Below are positions 20,831-32,849 of a stretch of DNA of 64,000 nt, piece by piece. Origin of the DNA: Henningerozyma blattae CBS 6284 (taxonomy: Eukaryota; Ascomycota; Saccharomycetes; Saccharomycetales; Saccharomycetaceae); contig NC_020190.1 in the NCBI RefSeq assembly GCF_000315915.1, positions 434,001 through 498,000 on the forward strand, read 5' to 3'. Under the pieces are notes generated by a model, which saw only the letters and a program-made list of their open reading frames with translations, did not search any database and was not told where the DNA came from. The number at the start of each line of letters is the position of its first letter. Positions within the stretch are counted from its first letter, which is position 1. The position numbers and the translations under genes were made by a program.

Positions 20831-21650
20831 CACTTGGTATAGTACCCTTGTGTTTTCTATTTGTTACTAATACGCTTCCCATTCCGTGTAAATTCTCCAT
20901 AATTGACACCGCTAAAAGTTACACAGTAAAAAATCAAACTTCTTGTGTTTCTTTTATATTACCAATTTGTTTCTAAATACCGTCATTCGCCCATTTCTAT
21001 ATTTTTACGTGCAAACCTTTAAGACGAAAAACAACTTTTTATCGAAAAAATCTGCAAAAAGAGCTGCCAGTTTCCGGTTTTTGTTTCAACCACGTGATAT
21101 GCTCATACTTGTTTGCATGCATTTTAGATGTACAGCTATAAAATACTTAATAGAGTATATAATATTGTACTTTATGAAGCTGTTTAGCTACCTTAGGAGA
21201 TTAACTATACAATTTTCTACTGTTTGTTTAATAGTTAGACTTAGTTCATTGCTAACAATCTGTGTTACAAAATTACAGATTTTTCTGCTTACCTATATAT
21301 ATTTTTATATTATGCTAGACAGTATTATATTAATTTATAATAATGATAACTAATGCCTCTAACTTTGATATTGCGTTAACATTGTAAAAATATTTTCACG
21401 ACTTATTAGTCAGGGTTAATATGGTAAATATCTGCCAATACTTTTTACAGCAGTACTATAAGAATATCTTTCTATGTAAGTAAAATTGTTGGGTAATCTT
21501 TTTTTTTAAAAAAATAAAATGTTTAAAATATATTGAAATTATTCATTTGATATGTATATATGTTAGATAAAAACTATACAGCTTAGAGTAGTTGTCTTGG
21601 TATGTTGTGAAAATGAATACAAAATTGAAAGTTCTAAATGTTTGAAAAAA
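20554..21650. other. Intergenic, 3' flanks of the orphan ORF and the metallothionein gene
   Basis: AT-rich with the CA/TA microsatellite. A 136-codon open frame (20943-21353) lacks an ATG start and is rich in hydrophobic residues from T-rich DNA; I do not call it. Nothing else seen. Confidence 0.65.
20776..20831. repeat. (CA)n(TA)n microsatellite
   Basis: A long CA dinucleotide run followed by a TA run, between the orphan ORF and the metallothionein gene. Confidence 0.95.
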
Positions 21651-22064
21651 TTAGCATGAGCATCCCTTCTTTGTAGGACATTTACATTCTTCACACTTGC
21701 ATGGAGAGCAAGAGCCACATTTGGCTGGAGCACAGGTGCAATCTTGGCATGTACAACTTGAATCTTTACTGCCATTACATTTGCAGGCAGTACTCTTTTC
21801 AGCTGAGCATTCACAACTGTTTTTTTTCTCAGAGCATTCACAATTGTTTTTTACTTTCTCAGAGCATTCACAACTGTTTTTTGGCTTTTCAGAACATCCA
21901 CAGTTATTATTGTTCTTTTCAGAACATTTGCAATCTGTGCATTTGCAATCTATGCATTTACATGATTTTCCTGGGCATTGAGAACATTCACATGTTGAAC
22001 ATTCACAGACATTGCATTGGCAATCTTGGCAGTTGTTACAGTTTGAAGTATTAGTTGAAGACAT
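21651..22064 (-). CDS. Large multi-repeat metallothionein
   Basis: 137 residues with 37 cysteines, no aromatic residues and no histidine, almost all cysteines in CxC or CxxC spacing. This composition marks a metallothionein that chelates Cu(I), Zn or Cd in the cytosol. There are three blocks: a dense N-terminal cluster (residues 9-47), a central part with four SEK-x(2-5)-CxC repeats (about 48-92), and a C-terminal cluster (about 101-137) ending KGCSC. It is about twice the length of common yeast metallothioneins such as Cup1, Crs5 or the C. glabrata MTs, and the central repeats suggest growth by internal duplication. Two matches to the Ace1/Cup2 consensus lie upstream. Low-complexity frames on the opposite strand are shadows. 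I give no symbol because orthology to a named gene is unclear. Confidence 0.88.
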   Translation of the reverse strand: MSSTNTSNCNNCQDCQCNVCECSTCECSQCPGKSCKCIDCKCTDCKCSEKNNNNCGCSEKPKNSCECSEKVKNNCECSEKKNSCECSAEKSTACKCNGSKDSSCTCQDCTCAPAKCGSCSPCKCEECKCPTKKGCSC

Positions 22065-22250
22065 TGATATTAGAGGATTTCGTGTTATTTTGTTGATGAT
22101 ATCTTATTCTATACAATAAAACTAACTTCAAATATAATTTTTCAAAAACCAAGGTTCTTGCTTCTCTTTTATATCAAATATTTTTCACTCATTGCGTATT
22201 ATTTGCTGTCATCGATGATCAGTGCGAAGTTTTACAGCGAATCTCTCGCG

Positions 22251-22286
22251 CCAGCAATATGCCGCACTAGATTCCCACAGCCAAAA
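22251..22286 (-). promoter_or_regulatory. Two candidate Ace1/Cup2 copper-response sites
   Basis: On the minus strand, which is the coding orientation of the metallothionein, ATATTGCTGG (22251-22260) and TTTTGGCTGT (22277-22286) both fit the Ace1/Amt1 consensus HTHNNGCTGD. They lie about 190-220 bases upstream of the start. The consensus is short and degenerate, so support is moderate. Confidence 0.45.
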
Positions 22287-22445
22287 CTCCGCAAATTGAA
22301 AAAAAACACAACAACCTGTCAGTGAAAATTTCTCAAAGAGTAGTTTTAATTTACAAAGAATTCCCCCTATAGAGTTTGGAATTTGCCTGATTTGAACCCT
22401 TGCTTTAGTTTTGGAATTATCTAGAAATGATTTACTAGAATCTAG

Positions 22446-22497
22446 CTACGTAATGATTTGGTAAACTCTACGCTACGTAAGAAACCACACTACGTAA
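22446..22497. promoter_or_regulatory. Three CTACGTAA octamers upstream of the metallothionein
   Basis: CTACGTAA occurs at 22446, 22473 and 22490. It differs by one base from TTACGTAA, a Yap-family (AP-1) site. The cluster is about 400 bases upstream of the metallothionein start and could mediate stress or metal response. Confidence 0.45.
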
Positions 22498-23397
22498 TGC
22501 TTTCTAAATAGAAGAATCTTTTGGTAAGCTGATTAATGAAACCACTCTTCATAAAAATTACTTTAAATCGGAACACGGTTCAAATTAATGAGACTATATT
22601 GAATGTGAAACTAATCTAATAACATATCGCTGTATAACCACTTACTTGTGGAGTATTATTAGTTATAACTTGAAACAAATGTTCAAAATTATTAAACCAA
22701 ACTCCCTTCTCGCCCGTCGCCCCCCCCTCAATCCATGTGAAAAGTCACGCTAGTTTGATTAAATAAAATATTTTGTAACGTATTTACTTTTGTAAATTAA
22801 TGCTTTTTAACACGTTGAAAACAAGCAAACGCTTTAATAAATTATATTCTTGGATTTTCGAAATTACGTTTCTCTGCAAAAAAAAAAATATTACAAAGAT
22901 GTTTAGCAACATGTGTAAGTATAAACTGCTACTACCTACTTTTTTAAGAATTTATAAGCATCATTTTTTACAATATAATAAAAAAAAGTTTTTTTTTGAT
23001 ACACATTTGGGTATTATTCCCCTCTGGCCAGGTTATGAGCTCTGTGTAGAATAAAATTAAATGCTAAACAAAACTAAGTAAAATATGCCAACTATTGAAG
23101 ATGGGTGAGTGGAAAAAAAAAATCCATGCTACCTCATGATATATTCAAGTATATAGAGATCCTGGATGGTCCTTCAAAACTGTTTGCATGGAAAAGTACT
23201 ATTTCATCTTAGGATTATTTTGTTTGGAACAACCCCACATGAAATCAGAAAAGTGCCATGAGATCTGCAATTCCTTATTTGCGATACGCGAAATGTGAAT
23301 TGTATATTTTTTCCAAGTGCGATTTGCGATGGCGATGCGAATATATATTTAAAAAAAAAAAAATTGTAATTCTTAAAATAAATCAAATCAAAACTAA

Positions 23398-26181
<2,784 letters not shown>

Positions 26182-26188
26182 GGGGCGG

Positions 26189-26253
26189 TTTGGGAGGGAC
26201 AGATGGGAGGGACAGATGGGAGGGACAAACGCGAGGGACAAACGCGAGGGACA
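26189..26253 (+). repeat. 13-bp tandem repeat with GGGACA core
   Basis: Five contiguous 13-base units end in GAGGGACA, starting 8 bases after the MCM6 stop codon. The first three share the TGGGAGGGACA form and the last two the CGCGAGGGACA form. The GGGACA core is the same as in the ALD4 promoter array. A 14-base repeat (CCACAGCACCTGAC type) follows at about 26275-26305. Confidence 0.85.
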
Positions 26254-26628
26254 AATTTGGCCCAGGACATTTGGCCCACAGCACCTGACCCACAGCACCT
26301 GACCCTCAGCGCCCGCCTCACGCGACAGGCAGCGACTCGCCCGCAAAGCAAATAACACCGCCGACGCTGTCTCCAGTCTCCAGTCTCGCTAGGCCTGCCT
26401 ATTCCTATCCCTATCCCTATCCGCACCCCTTCGTGCTACCCAATTCTACCACGCGGTGCCACCCACCACGCCCCACCCCCCGCGTAGCGCAGCAGAAAAA
26501 CAAAAATTAAAACGAGTCGCCTACGCCTTTAATGCTCGCACAAAAAAGCACCACGCGGTGCGTCCAAGGGGCCACTGCCCAGAATAGACAGCAATACAGG
26601 GAGAACAGGACGGAATCGTCTAACAAAT

Positions 26629-26720
26629 GCAGCTGCAGTTGCAGTTGCAGTTGCAGTTGCTTTTGCTTTTGCAGTTGCTTTTGCTTTTGCAGTTGCTTTT
26701 GCAGTTGCAGTTGCTTTTGC
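26629..26720 (+). repeat. Hexanucleotide array (GCAGTT/GCTTTT) next to the GPH1 TATA box
   Basis: About fifteen 6-base units alternate between GCAGTT and GCTTTT and end directly at ATATATAAGG (26721-26730), the likely GPH1 TATA box. Read as codons it gives a Cys/Ser run, an artefact of the repeat. Confidence 0.85.
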
Positions 26721-26924
26721 ATATATAAGGAGCACCCTTGTTTCGCTAGATCTTGTCTCGGATCTTCGATTGTCGTTTCAATTCTAGTTCTCAAATCGTA
26801 CTTTCCTTTTTCACTATCCTTGCCGCTTATAACAGCATTAGACACTAGTCACCCCTCCCTCTTTTCTTTTATATTCAACCCTTTCACTCCCGCCCCCCCC
26901 CTATTTTATCCCGCTTTATTTACA

Positions 26925-29624
26925 ATGGGCTCTCCTAGCGGTAGTACCACCAATGACATGATTACTGAAGAACCAAGCAAACCTCACCAAGTGCCACGTT
27001 TGGCACGTAGATTGACCGGGTTTCTTCCCTCGGAAATTAAATCCATCGACACAATGATTCCCTTGAAATCAAGAACTCTTTGGAACAAACACCAAGTCAA
27101 GAAGTTTGAAAACCCTGACCAATTCGAAGACCGTTTCATCTCCCACGTAGAGACTAATCTAGGTAGATCTCTCTACAACTGTGACGACTTGGCCGCCTAC
27201 GAAGCCACTTCCATGGCCCTACGTGATAATTTGACCATCGATTGGAACAAGACTCAACAACGTATTACTGCAAGAGACCATAAACGTGTCTACTACTTGT
27301 CTTTGGAATTTTTGATGGGTAGAGCCCTAGATAATGCCTTGATCAATTTGCCCTCTCACAAGGGTGACAACTCAGGTACACCCTCCAGAGATACCGTCCA
27401 ACAATCCTTGGATGACTTGGGTTTCAAATTAGAAGACGTCTTACAACAAGAACCAGATGCTGCCTTGGGTAACGGTGGTCTTGGTCGTCTTGCCGCTTGT
27501 TTTGTCGATTCCATGGCCACTGAAAACATCCCTGCTTGGGGTTATGGTTTACACTATCAATATGGTATTTTCGCTCAAAAGATTATTAACGGGTATCAAG
27601 TCGAAACTCCGGAATATTGGTTGATGAATGGTAATCCTTGGGAAATCGAAAGAAATGAAATCCAAGTCCCCGTCACTTTCTACGGTTATGTCGATAGATC
27701 CAACAACCCCACTTCTTCTACTTTATCTCCAGCTGAATGGATCGGTGGTGAAAGAGTGCTTGCCATCCCATACGATTTCCCCATCCCAGGTTTCAAAACA
27801 ACTACTGTCAATAATTTACGTTTATGGCAAGCTAGACCAACTACTGAATTCGATTTTGCTAAATTCAACTCTGGTGATTACAAAAACTCTGTGGCTCAAC
27901 AACAACGTGCCGAATCCCTAACCGCTTGTTTATATCCAAATGATAATTTCGTTCAAGGTAAAGAATTAAGATTGAAACAACAATATTTCTGGTGTGCTGC
28001 TTCCTTGCATGATATCGTCCGTAGATTCAAAAAGACAAACAGACCTTGGACTGAATTCCCAGATCAAGTCGCCATCCAATTAAATGATACTCATCCAACT
28101 CTTGCCATTGTCGAATTACAAAGAATCTTGGTCGATTTGGAAAAATTGGATTGGCATGATGCTTTCAATATCGTACAAAACACTTTCTCCTATACTAACC
28201 ATACTGTCATGCAAGAAGCTTTGGAAAAATGGCCAATCTCCTTATTCGGTAGATTGTTACCAAGACATTTGGAAATCATTTATGACATCAATTGGTTCTT
28301 CTTACAAGAAGTCGAAAAGAAATTCCCCAAGGATGTCGATTTATTAAAGAGAATCTCCTTGATTGAAGAAAACGGTGATAGACAAATTAGAATGGCTTTC
28401 TTGGCCATTGTTGGTTCACATAAAGTTAATGGTGTTGCCGAATTACATTCAGAATTGATTAAAACAACCATTTTCAAAGATTTCGTCAAATTCTATGGTC
28501 CATCCAAATTCACTAACGTCACAAATGGTATCACACCAAGACGTTGGTTAAAACAAGCCAATCCTAAATTAGCTGCTTTGATCAGTGAATACATTCAAGA
28601 TCCAAACGACGATTACTTATTAGATACCTCCAAATTAACCAAATTGACTCAATTTGCCGATAATAAAGAATTCCAAGATAAATGGAATAAAGTCAAATTA
28701 GAAAATAAATTGAAATTGGCAGATTTGATTCAAAAATGTTATGATGGTCAAGATATCATCAATAGAGAACATATTGGTGAAACTTTATTCGATATTCAAG
28801 TTAAAAGAATCCATGAATATAAACGTCAACAGATGAATATCTTTGGTGTCATTTACCGTTATTTGGCCATGAAGGAATTATTCAAACAAGGTTTAACAAA
28901 GGAACAAGTCGCCAAGAAATTCCCTCCAAAAGTATCCATCTTTGGTGGTAAATCTGCTCCAGGTTATTACATGGCCAAATTGATCATCAAATTAATCAAT
29001 TCTGTCGCTGATGTTGTCAACAATGATCCACAAATCGGTTACTTATTGAAAGTCGCTTTTATTCCAGATTACAACGTCTCTAAAGCTGAAATCATTATTC
29101 CTGCAAGTGATTTGAATGAACAAATCTCCACCGCAGGTACTGAAGCCTCCGGTACTTCCAATATGAAATTCGTCATGAATGGTGGGTTAATCATTGGTAC
29201 TGTCGATGGTGCCAATGTAGAAATCACCAGAGAAATTGGTGAAGACAACATTTTCTTATTTGGTAACTTGAGTGAAAACGTAGAAGAATTAAGATACAAC
29301 CATCAATACCATCAAAAACCAATCCCTAAAGAATTGGAAATGACTCTAAGATCTTTAGAATCAGGTATGTTCTCTCCAGAAAATCCAAATGAATTCAAAC
29401 CTTTATGGGATGCTATCGAACATCATGGTGATTATTATTTAGTCTCTGATGATTTCGAATCTTATTTGGCCACTCAAGAATTGGTCGATCAAGTTTATCA
29501 TAATGAACAAAGTGAATGGATTAAAAAATCCATCTTGGGTGTTGCTAATATCGGGTTTTTCAGTTCTGATAGATGTATTCAAGAATACGCCGATACTATT
29601 TGGAACGTAGAAGCTTTGAAACCA

Positions 29625-29630
<6 letters not shown>
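26925..29630 (+). CDS. GPH1: Glycogen phosphorylase
   Basis: Releases glucose-1-phosphate from glycogen using pyridoxal phosphate. The product is 901 residues from the ATG at 26925 (S. cerevisiae Gph1 has 902). The frame is open 131 codons further upstream, but that part translates the hexamer repeat and crosses the TATA box, so I exclude it. The regulatory site is present as RRLTGF with Thr31, the same number as the phosphorylated Thr of the S. cerevisiae enzyme. The catalytic core includes YYLSLEFLMGRAL, NGGLGRLAACF and GTEASGTSNMKFVMNGG with the PLP lysine at 748. An ATA trinucleotide repeat follows the stop codon. Confidence 0.97.

Positions 29631-29663
<33 letters not shown>
29628..29663. 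repeat. (AAT)n trinucleotide repeat after GPH1
   Basis: About eleven AAT/TAA units run from the GPH1 stop codon into its 3' untranslated region. Confidence 0.9.
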
Positions 29664-29664
<1 letters not shown>

Positions 29665-29780
29665 CGCGCTTATACATGTAGACTTTTATATATTTATTTA
29701 CTTCTTATATTTACTTACTTATTTTTACTCACTTGTACTTACTTACTTACTTACTTGTACTTCGTTACTTGCATTTTTGC

Positions 29781-30851
29781 TTATCCCTTCACCCCGCCGT
29801 ATTGATTCAAATAGACTTCTCCATGAATTAATTGTCTTTGTTCTTGTTTACCCCATTTACGTGGCAACCATCCCCAAAAATAATCATTCCTAATCGAGTT
29901 CCCCGTAATTATATCAAGACTCCATTTCCAACTACGATTCTTTGATATCAATTTAGCCAATTCTTTAATATCTCCGTTCCAAATCTCATAGTTTGTCTTG
30001 CTAAATAGCTTTTCCCTTACACGCTCCCTCACTCCACATACCTCCATATCATACCCAACATTATACGAAACCCAATTCACATTTTCATCTTGAATTTCAT
30101 TATAAATCCCATCCCCATCATATCCACTCAAATATTGTCCAATTATATCATCCGCCATAGAAACAACATCATAATGTTCTAAATTCGTCGCTACATGTTG
30201 ACCAATTTGACTATTCCAATTTATACTCACAACTCCCTTATCAAACAACCTTTCTCCATCTTCATTTTGAAATTTTGTGCACCCCACATTAGGTATACTC
30301 AAAATAGGGACCCCAAGCCCCACATCAATAAATTTTCTTACAATTGTGTCATATATCTCATCAGGTTTATACAATATAATACAATTATCATCACCTCCAC
30401 CCTTGCGTAATCCCGGATACATATGCATAGTGGTATTTGTTAATAAATATTGATTCTCATACCTTATCACAATCTCATCATCAATAACTGATATGTCTCC
30501 ATTCATATATTCAATATATGCGGCATATGACACAGCAATGGCTGAAAAACTTGCAGTGACACTAATTCCAATAGTTAATGCCCAGCATGCTGGTGATGTG
30601 GGGATCAAACAAAACGCGGGACTCCATGCAGTATAAAATGTACATGCAGCAGTTAATGCAAGTCCCACAATACATGAAACTCGACCAAAATCCCAGATAC
30701 CTTTTTCTTCTCTTGCCATTAATGATTTCCGTCCAAGAGATTTATTAATGGGCAATTTATTCATTTCCATTAGAATGATAAAACAAAATAATACGATTAT
30801 TAGACATTTCGATTTAATCTTCGTATTATTTAATATAGATAATTTGGACAT
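29781..30851 (-). CDS. Orphan secretory/membrane protein, killer-preprotoxin-like architecture (tentative)
   Basis: 356 residues, not recognised with certainty. A hydrophobic leader (about 16-30) is followed by two close hydrophobic segments (about 59-75 and 90-112) joined by a Cys/Pro-rich loop. The long hydrophilic part has an N-glycosylation sequon (NTT near 139), several basic pairs usable by Kex2, and single Cys residues near 157, 191 and 272. Order and spacing (leader, hydrophobic hairpin with Cys, glycosylated middle, Cys-bearing C-terminal part) resemble the K1 family of killer preprotoxins, of which chromosomal relatives occur in several Saccharomycetaceae. A WNGDIKELAKL stretch in the C-terminal part also looks related by eye. 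This is an inference from architecture; an unrelated membrane protein is possible. The frame is intact. A heat-shock-type element lies upstream. Confidence 0.5.
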   Translation of the reverse strand: MSKLSILNNTKIKSKCLIIVLFCFIILMEMNKLPINKSLGRKSLMAREEKGIWDFGRVSCIVGLALTAACTFYTAWSPAFCLIPTSPACWALTIGISVTASFSAIAVSYAAYIEYMNGDISVIDDEIVIRYENQYLLTNTTMHMYPGLRKGGGDDNCIILYKPDEIYDTIVRKFIDVGLGVPILSIPNVGCTKFQNEDGERLFDKGVVSINWNSQIGQHVATNLEHYDVVSMADDIIGQYLSGYDGDGIYNEIQDENVNWVSYNVGYDMEVCGVRERVREKLFSKTNYEIWNGDIKELAKLISKNRSWKWSLDIITGNSIRNDYFWGWLPRKWGKQEQRQLIHGEVYLNQYGGVKG

Positions 30852-31526
30852 TCCTTATTCGATTTTTTGCAGTTACTCATTGTCAGCCTCGATATGTTTA
30901 TGTTTTTTAATTGCATACTCCAACTCTTTTATATAAAAACACGTATATTTTTTTTTTTTCATCTCATCACTTTTATAAATTTCTAGAATTTCCGGGAATG
31001 TTATGATATTAAAGGATGCCATGTGAAGTTGATGTGCAATTGGAAAAGATAATTATAAGTTAGAACTCTTTGAGTCTTTTAAATTCAAATATTTTCGTGG
31101 ATTCATATTTACCCTCTACTCAATGCACAAGTTGGTACACTATTTTTTCCTGATTATCATTATTCTACCTGTTGTATCTACCAACTCGTCTTGTTTAGGT
31201 GCGCGGCTCCTAAAGCTCCGAAGATGTTTTTTACACGGCATAGGTATCCCTAATTTAAATTGTAATAATCTGATATATCCATCTATAAGATAAGAATTGT
31301 TAAACCATCTTATACATAAAATACGTGAAAATATCTTAGAAATTTAAAACAAAAAAATAATAGCAAAAAATAAGGTAGCTCTAATATAAATAACATGTAA
31401 AATGTCTTTCTACATTTGGAAATGCTCTTCTTCCTCTTTCACATTTCGTAAACTTTAAATAACCATTACCAAGTAAGTGGAAAAAAAGTTGAACAGAAAA
31501 AAAAAAAAAAAAAGGACAAACGGTTA
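30852..31526. other. Divergent intergenic region of the orphan pair
   Basis: AT-rich, containing the heat-shock-type element and a 19-base A run directly before the 31527 ORF. No further ORF or RNA gene seen. Confidence 0.6.
30981..30998. promoter_or_regulatory. Heat-shock element between the orphan pair
   Basis: TTCTAGAATTTCCGGGAA contains four 5-base-spaced units (TTC, GAA, TCC, GAA), three of them perfect, the arrangement bound by Hsf1. It is about 130 bases upstream of the killer-like ORF and about 530 from the other orphan. Confidence 0.5.
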
Positions 31527-32849
31527 ATGAATATTATAATTTTACAATTGTCATGGCTATTATGGGTTTCATGTATAATATCTTCCACCAGTTCAGGTCC
31601 TATTACCAAAGAGAGCTTGAAAAAGGGATTTTATCATGCAGATGCCTTTTGTTCACCAAGTTATACAAATGGTGATGGTTCTTTAATTAATGCTTTAGAG
31701 GTAGCAACAAATATTGATTTCCCACCATTTATTAAGAAAAAGAGTAAAGGTGTTTATACTGGTTTTAAATTTTTAAAGATTTTAGATGTTCAATTAACCA
31801 CTTTTTCCATAAAGAGAACAATCGTTTTATTTTATTGTAATAGAAGTCAAATTGAATGGAAAAAAGTATTTGAAATTGATAAAGATATTGATTGGAATAA
31901 ACCAATTTGTGAATATATCCCCAAAAAAGAACCTCCTCCTAATACTTCAATTGGTAAACAATTGAAAAGTTGGTTTACATTTTGGGAAAAACCCAAAAAA
32001 TCAACATTACTAACTGCAAAAGAAAAGGCTAAAAATGATTTAAATCATATGTTTTGCTTTAAATTAGCTAGGAAAAAATTTTATTCTTTTTATAAAGATC
32101 CATTTTATTTGAAAAATAGTTGGGCTGGTGGTATTTTTTATTCAAATTTTTCCACCATTGAAAAACTGGATTTTATTAAAAATCAATTAAGTGATGATTT
32201 AATATTTCCAAAGGATGAGTTTAAAATATATGCCGATGAAGAACATACAATACCCTTAGCTCCATTAATTACTGATAATTTCGATAATTATTGGTGGGAA
32301 TGGACTAATTCTGGTGAACCTTTTGGTTATAGAAAATACATTCCATTTATGTATACTCCCAATAATGTGATAAGTATTGCTGATTTAAATAATTTGGAAG
32401 CAAAAAATGCAACAATGTTCTTAGAACCATTATTAGGAAACTTTATGAGACAAGATATAGATCGTAAAGCTGATAATTTTTTAAATATAGTGACAGGTGA
32501 ATATTCGCGATATGGTGAAAAACCTTGGGAAGATGAAATAGATTATAAGGAAAATTATGAATTTACAGAAATAGAATTTGCCAATTCAACAAGATTTATC
32601 GATCATACTATTAAGAGAGTGACTCCATTTTATGAAGAAACAAGAAAACGTTATGCTAGATTAATTAGGACAAACCAAGATATTTATGAAAGAATTGTTA
32701 ATTTCGCCAAATCAACAAAACTACCAAACCTAGATGAAACTTTGTGGAAAAATTTGGATTTTGGTGATAAGTTTGGCGAAGTAATAACTGATTCTAAAGA
32801 GATGTATCATAAAATTAGAAATGATTGGTATAACCTCCAAGGTAAGTGA
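31527..32849 (+). CDS. Orphan secreted protein with signal peptide
   Basis: 440 residues, family not recognised. Residues 1-23 are a clear signal peptide (IIILQLSWLLWVSCIISS, then small residues). The remainder is soluble-looking, rich in Lys, Tyr, Trp and Phe, with no second membrane segment and no obvious GPI signal. The mature part has four cysteines (about 42, 104, 128 and 177), enough for two disulfides, and several N-glycosylation sequons (NRS, NTS, NFS, NAT, NST). The C-terminal third is charged and helical in character. It is divergent from the killer-like ORF with 675 bases between them and no conserved yeast gene nearby. A role linked to its neighbour (immunity, processing) is only speculation. 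Confidence 0.7.
   Translation: MNIIILQLSWLLWVSCIISSTSSGPITKESLKKGFYHADAFCSPSYTNGDGSLINALEVATNIDFPPFIKKKSKGVYTGFKFLKILDVQLTTFSIKRTIVLFYCNRSQIEWKKVFEIDKDIDWNKPICEYIPKKEPPPNTSIGKQLKSWFTFWEKPKKSTLLTAKEKAKNDLNHMFCFKLARKKFYSFYKDPFYLKNSWAGGIFYSNFSTIEKLDFIKNQLSDDLIFPKDEFKIYADEEHTIPLAPLITDNFDNYWWEWTNSGEPFGYRKYIPFMYTPNNVISIADLNNLEAKNATMFLEPLLGNFMRQDIDRKADNFLNIVTGEYSRYGEKPWEDEIDYKENYEFTEIEFANSTRFIDHTIKRVTPFYEETRKRYARLIRTNQDIYERIVNFAKSTKLPNLDETLWKNLDFGDKFGEVITDSKEMYHKIRNDWYNLQGK

Larger units (their letters stand above)
26182..26924. other. Intergenic, MCM6 3' end and GPH1 promoter
   Basis: GC-rich in its first 300 bases. Contains the 13-bp and 14-bp repeats, a CTATCC triplet (about 26401-26420), the hexamer array and a TATA box about 200 bases before the GPH1 ATG. 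CCCCT/AGGGG words (near 26425 and 26569) could act as stress-response elements, as in S. cerevisiae GPH1, but are short. Confidence 0.6.

Noticed and set aside
20943..21353. Hydrophobic 136-codon ORF
   Set aside because: No ATG start, composition typical of T-rich DNA, no recognisable protein pattern.
21697..22054. Long frames opposite the metallothionein
   Set aside because: They are reverse shadows of the Cys-codon repeats, with repetitive HSQLFF-type text.
22380..22410. tRNA B-box-like GGTTCAAATC on the minus strand
   Set aside because: No matching A box, acceptor stem or T stem around it.
26532..26924. N-terminal extension of GPH1 with a Cys/Ser run
   Set aside because: It translates the hexamer repeat, contains the TATA box and lacks counterparts in glycogen phosphorylases; the ATG at 26925 gives a protein one residue from the S. 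cerevisiae length with Thr31 in register.
30195..30410. Short ORF opposite the killer-like gene
   Set aside because: Shadow frame without protein features.
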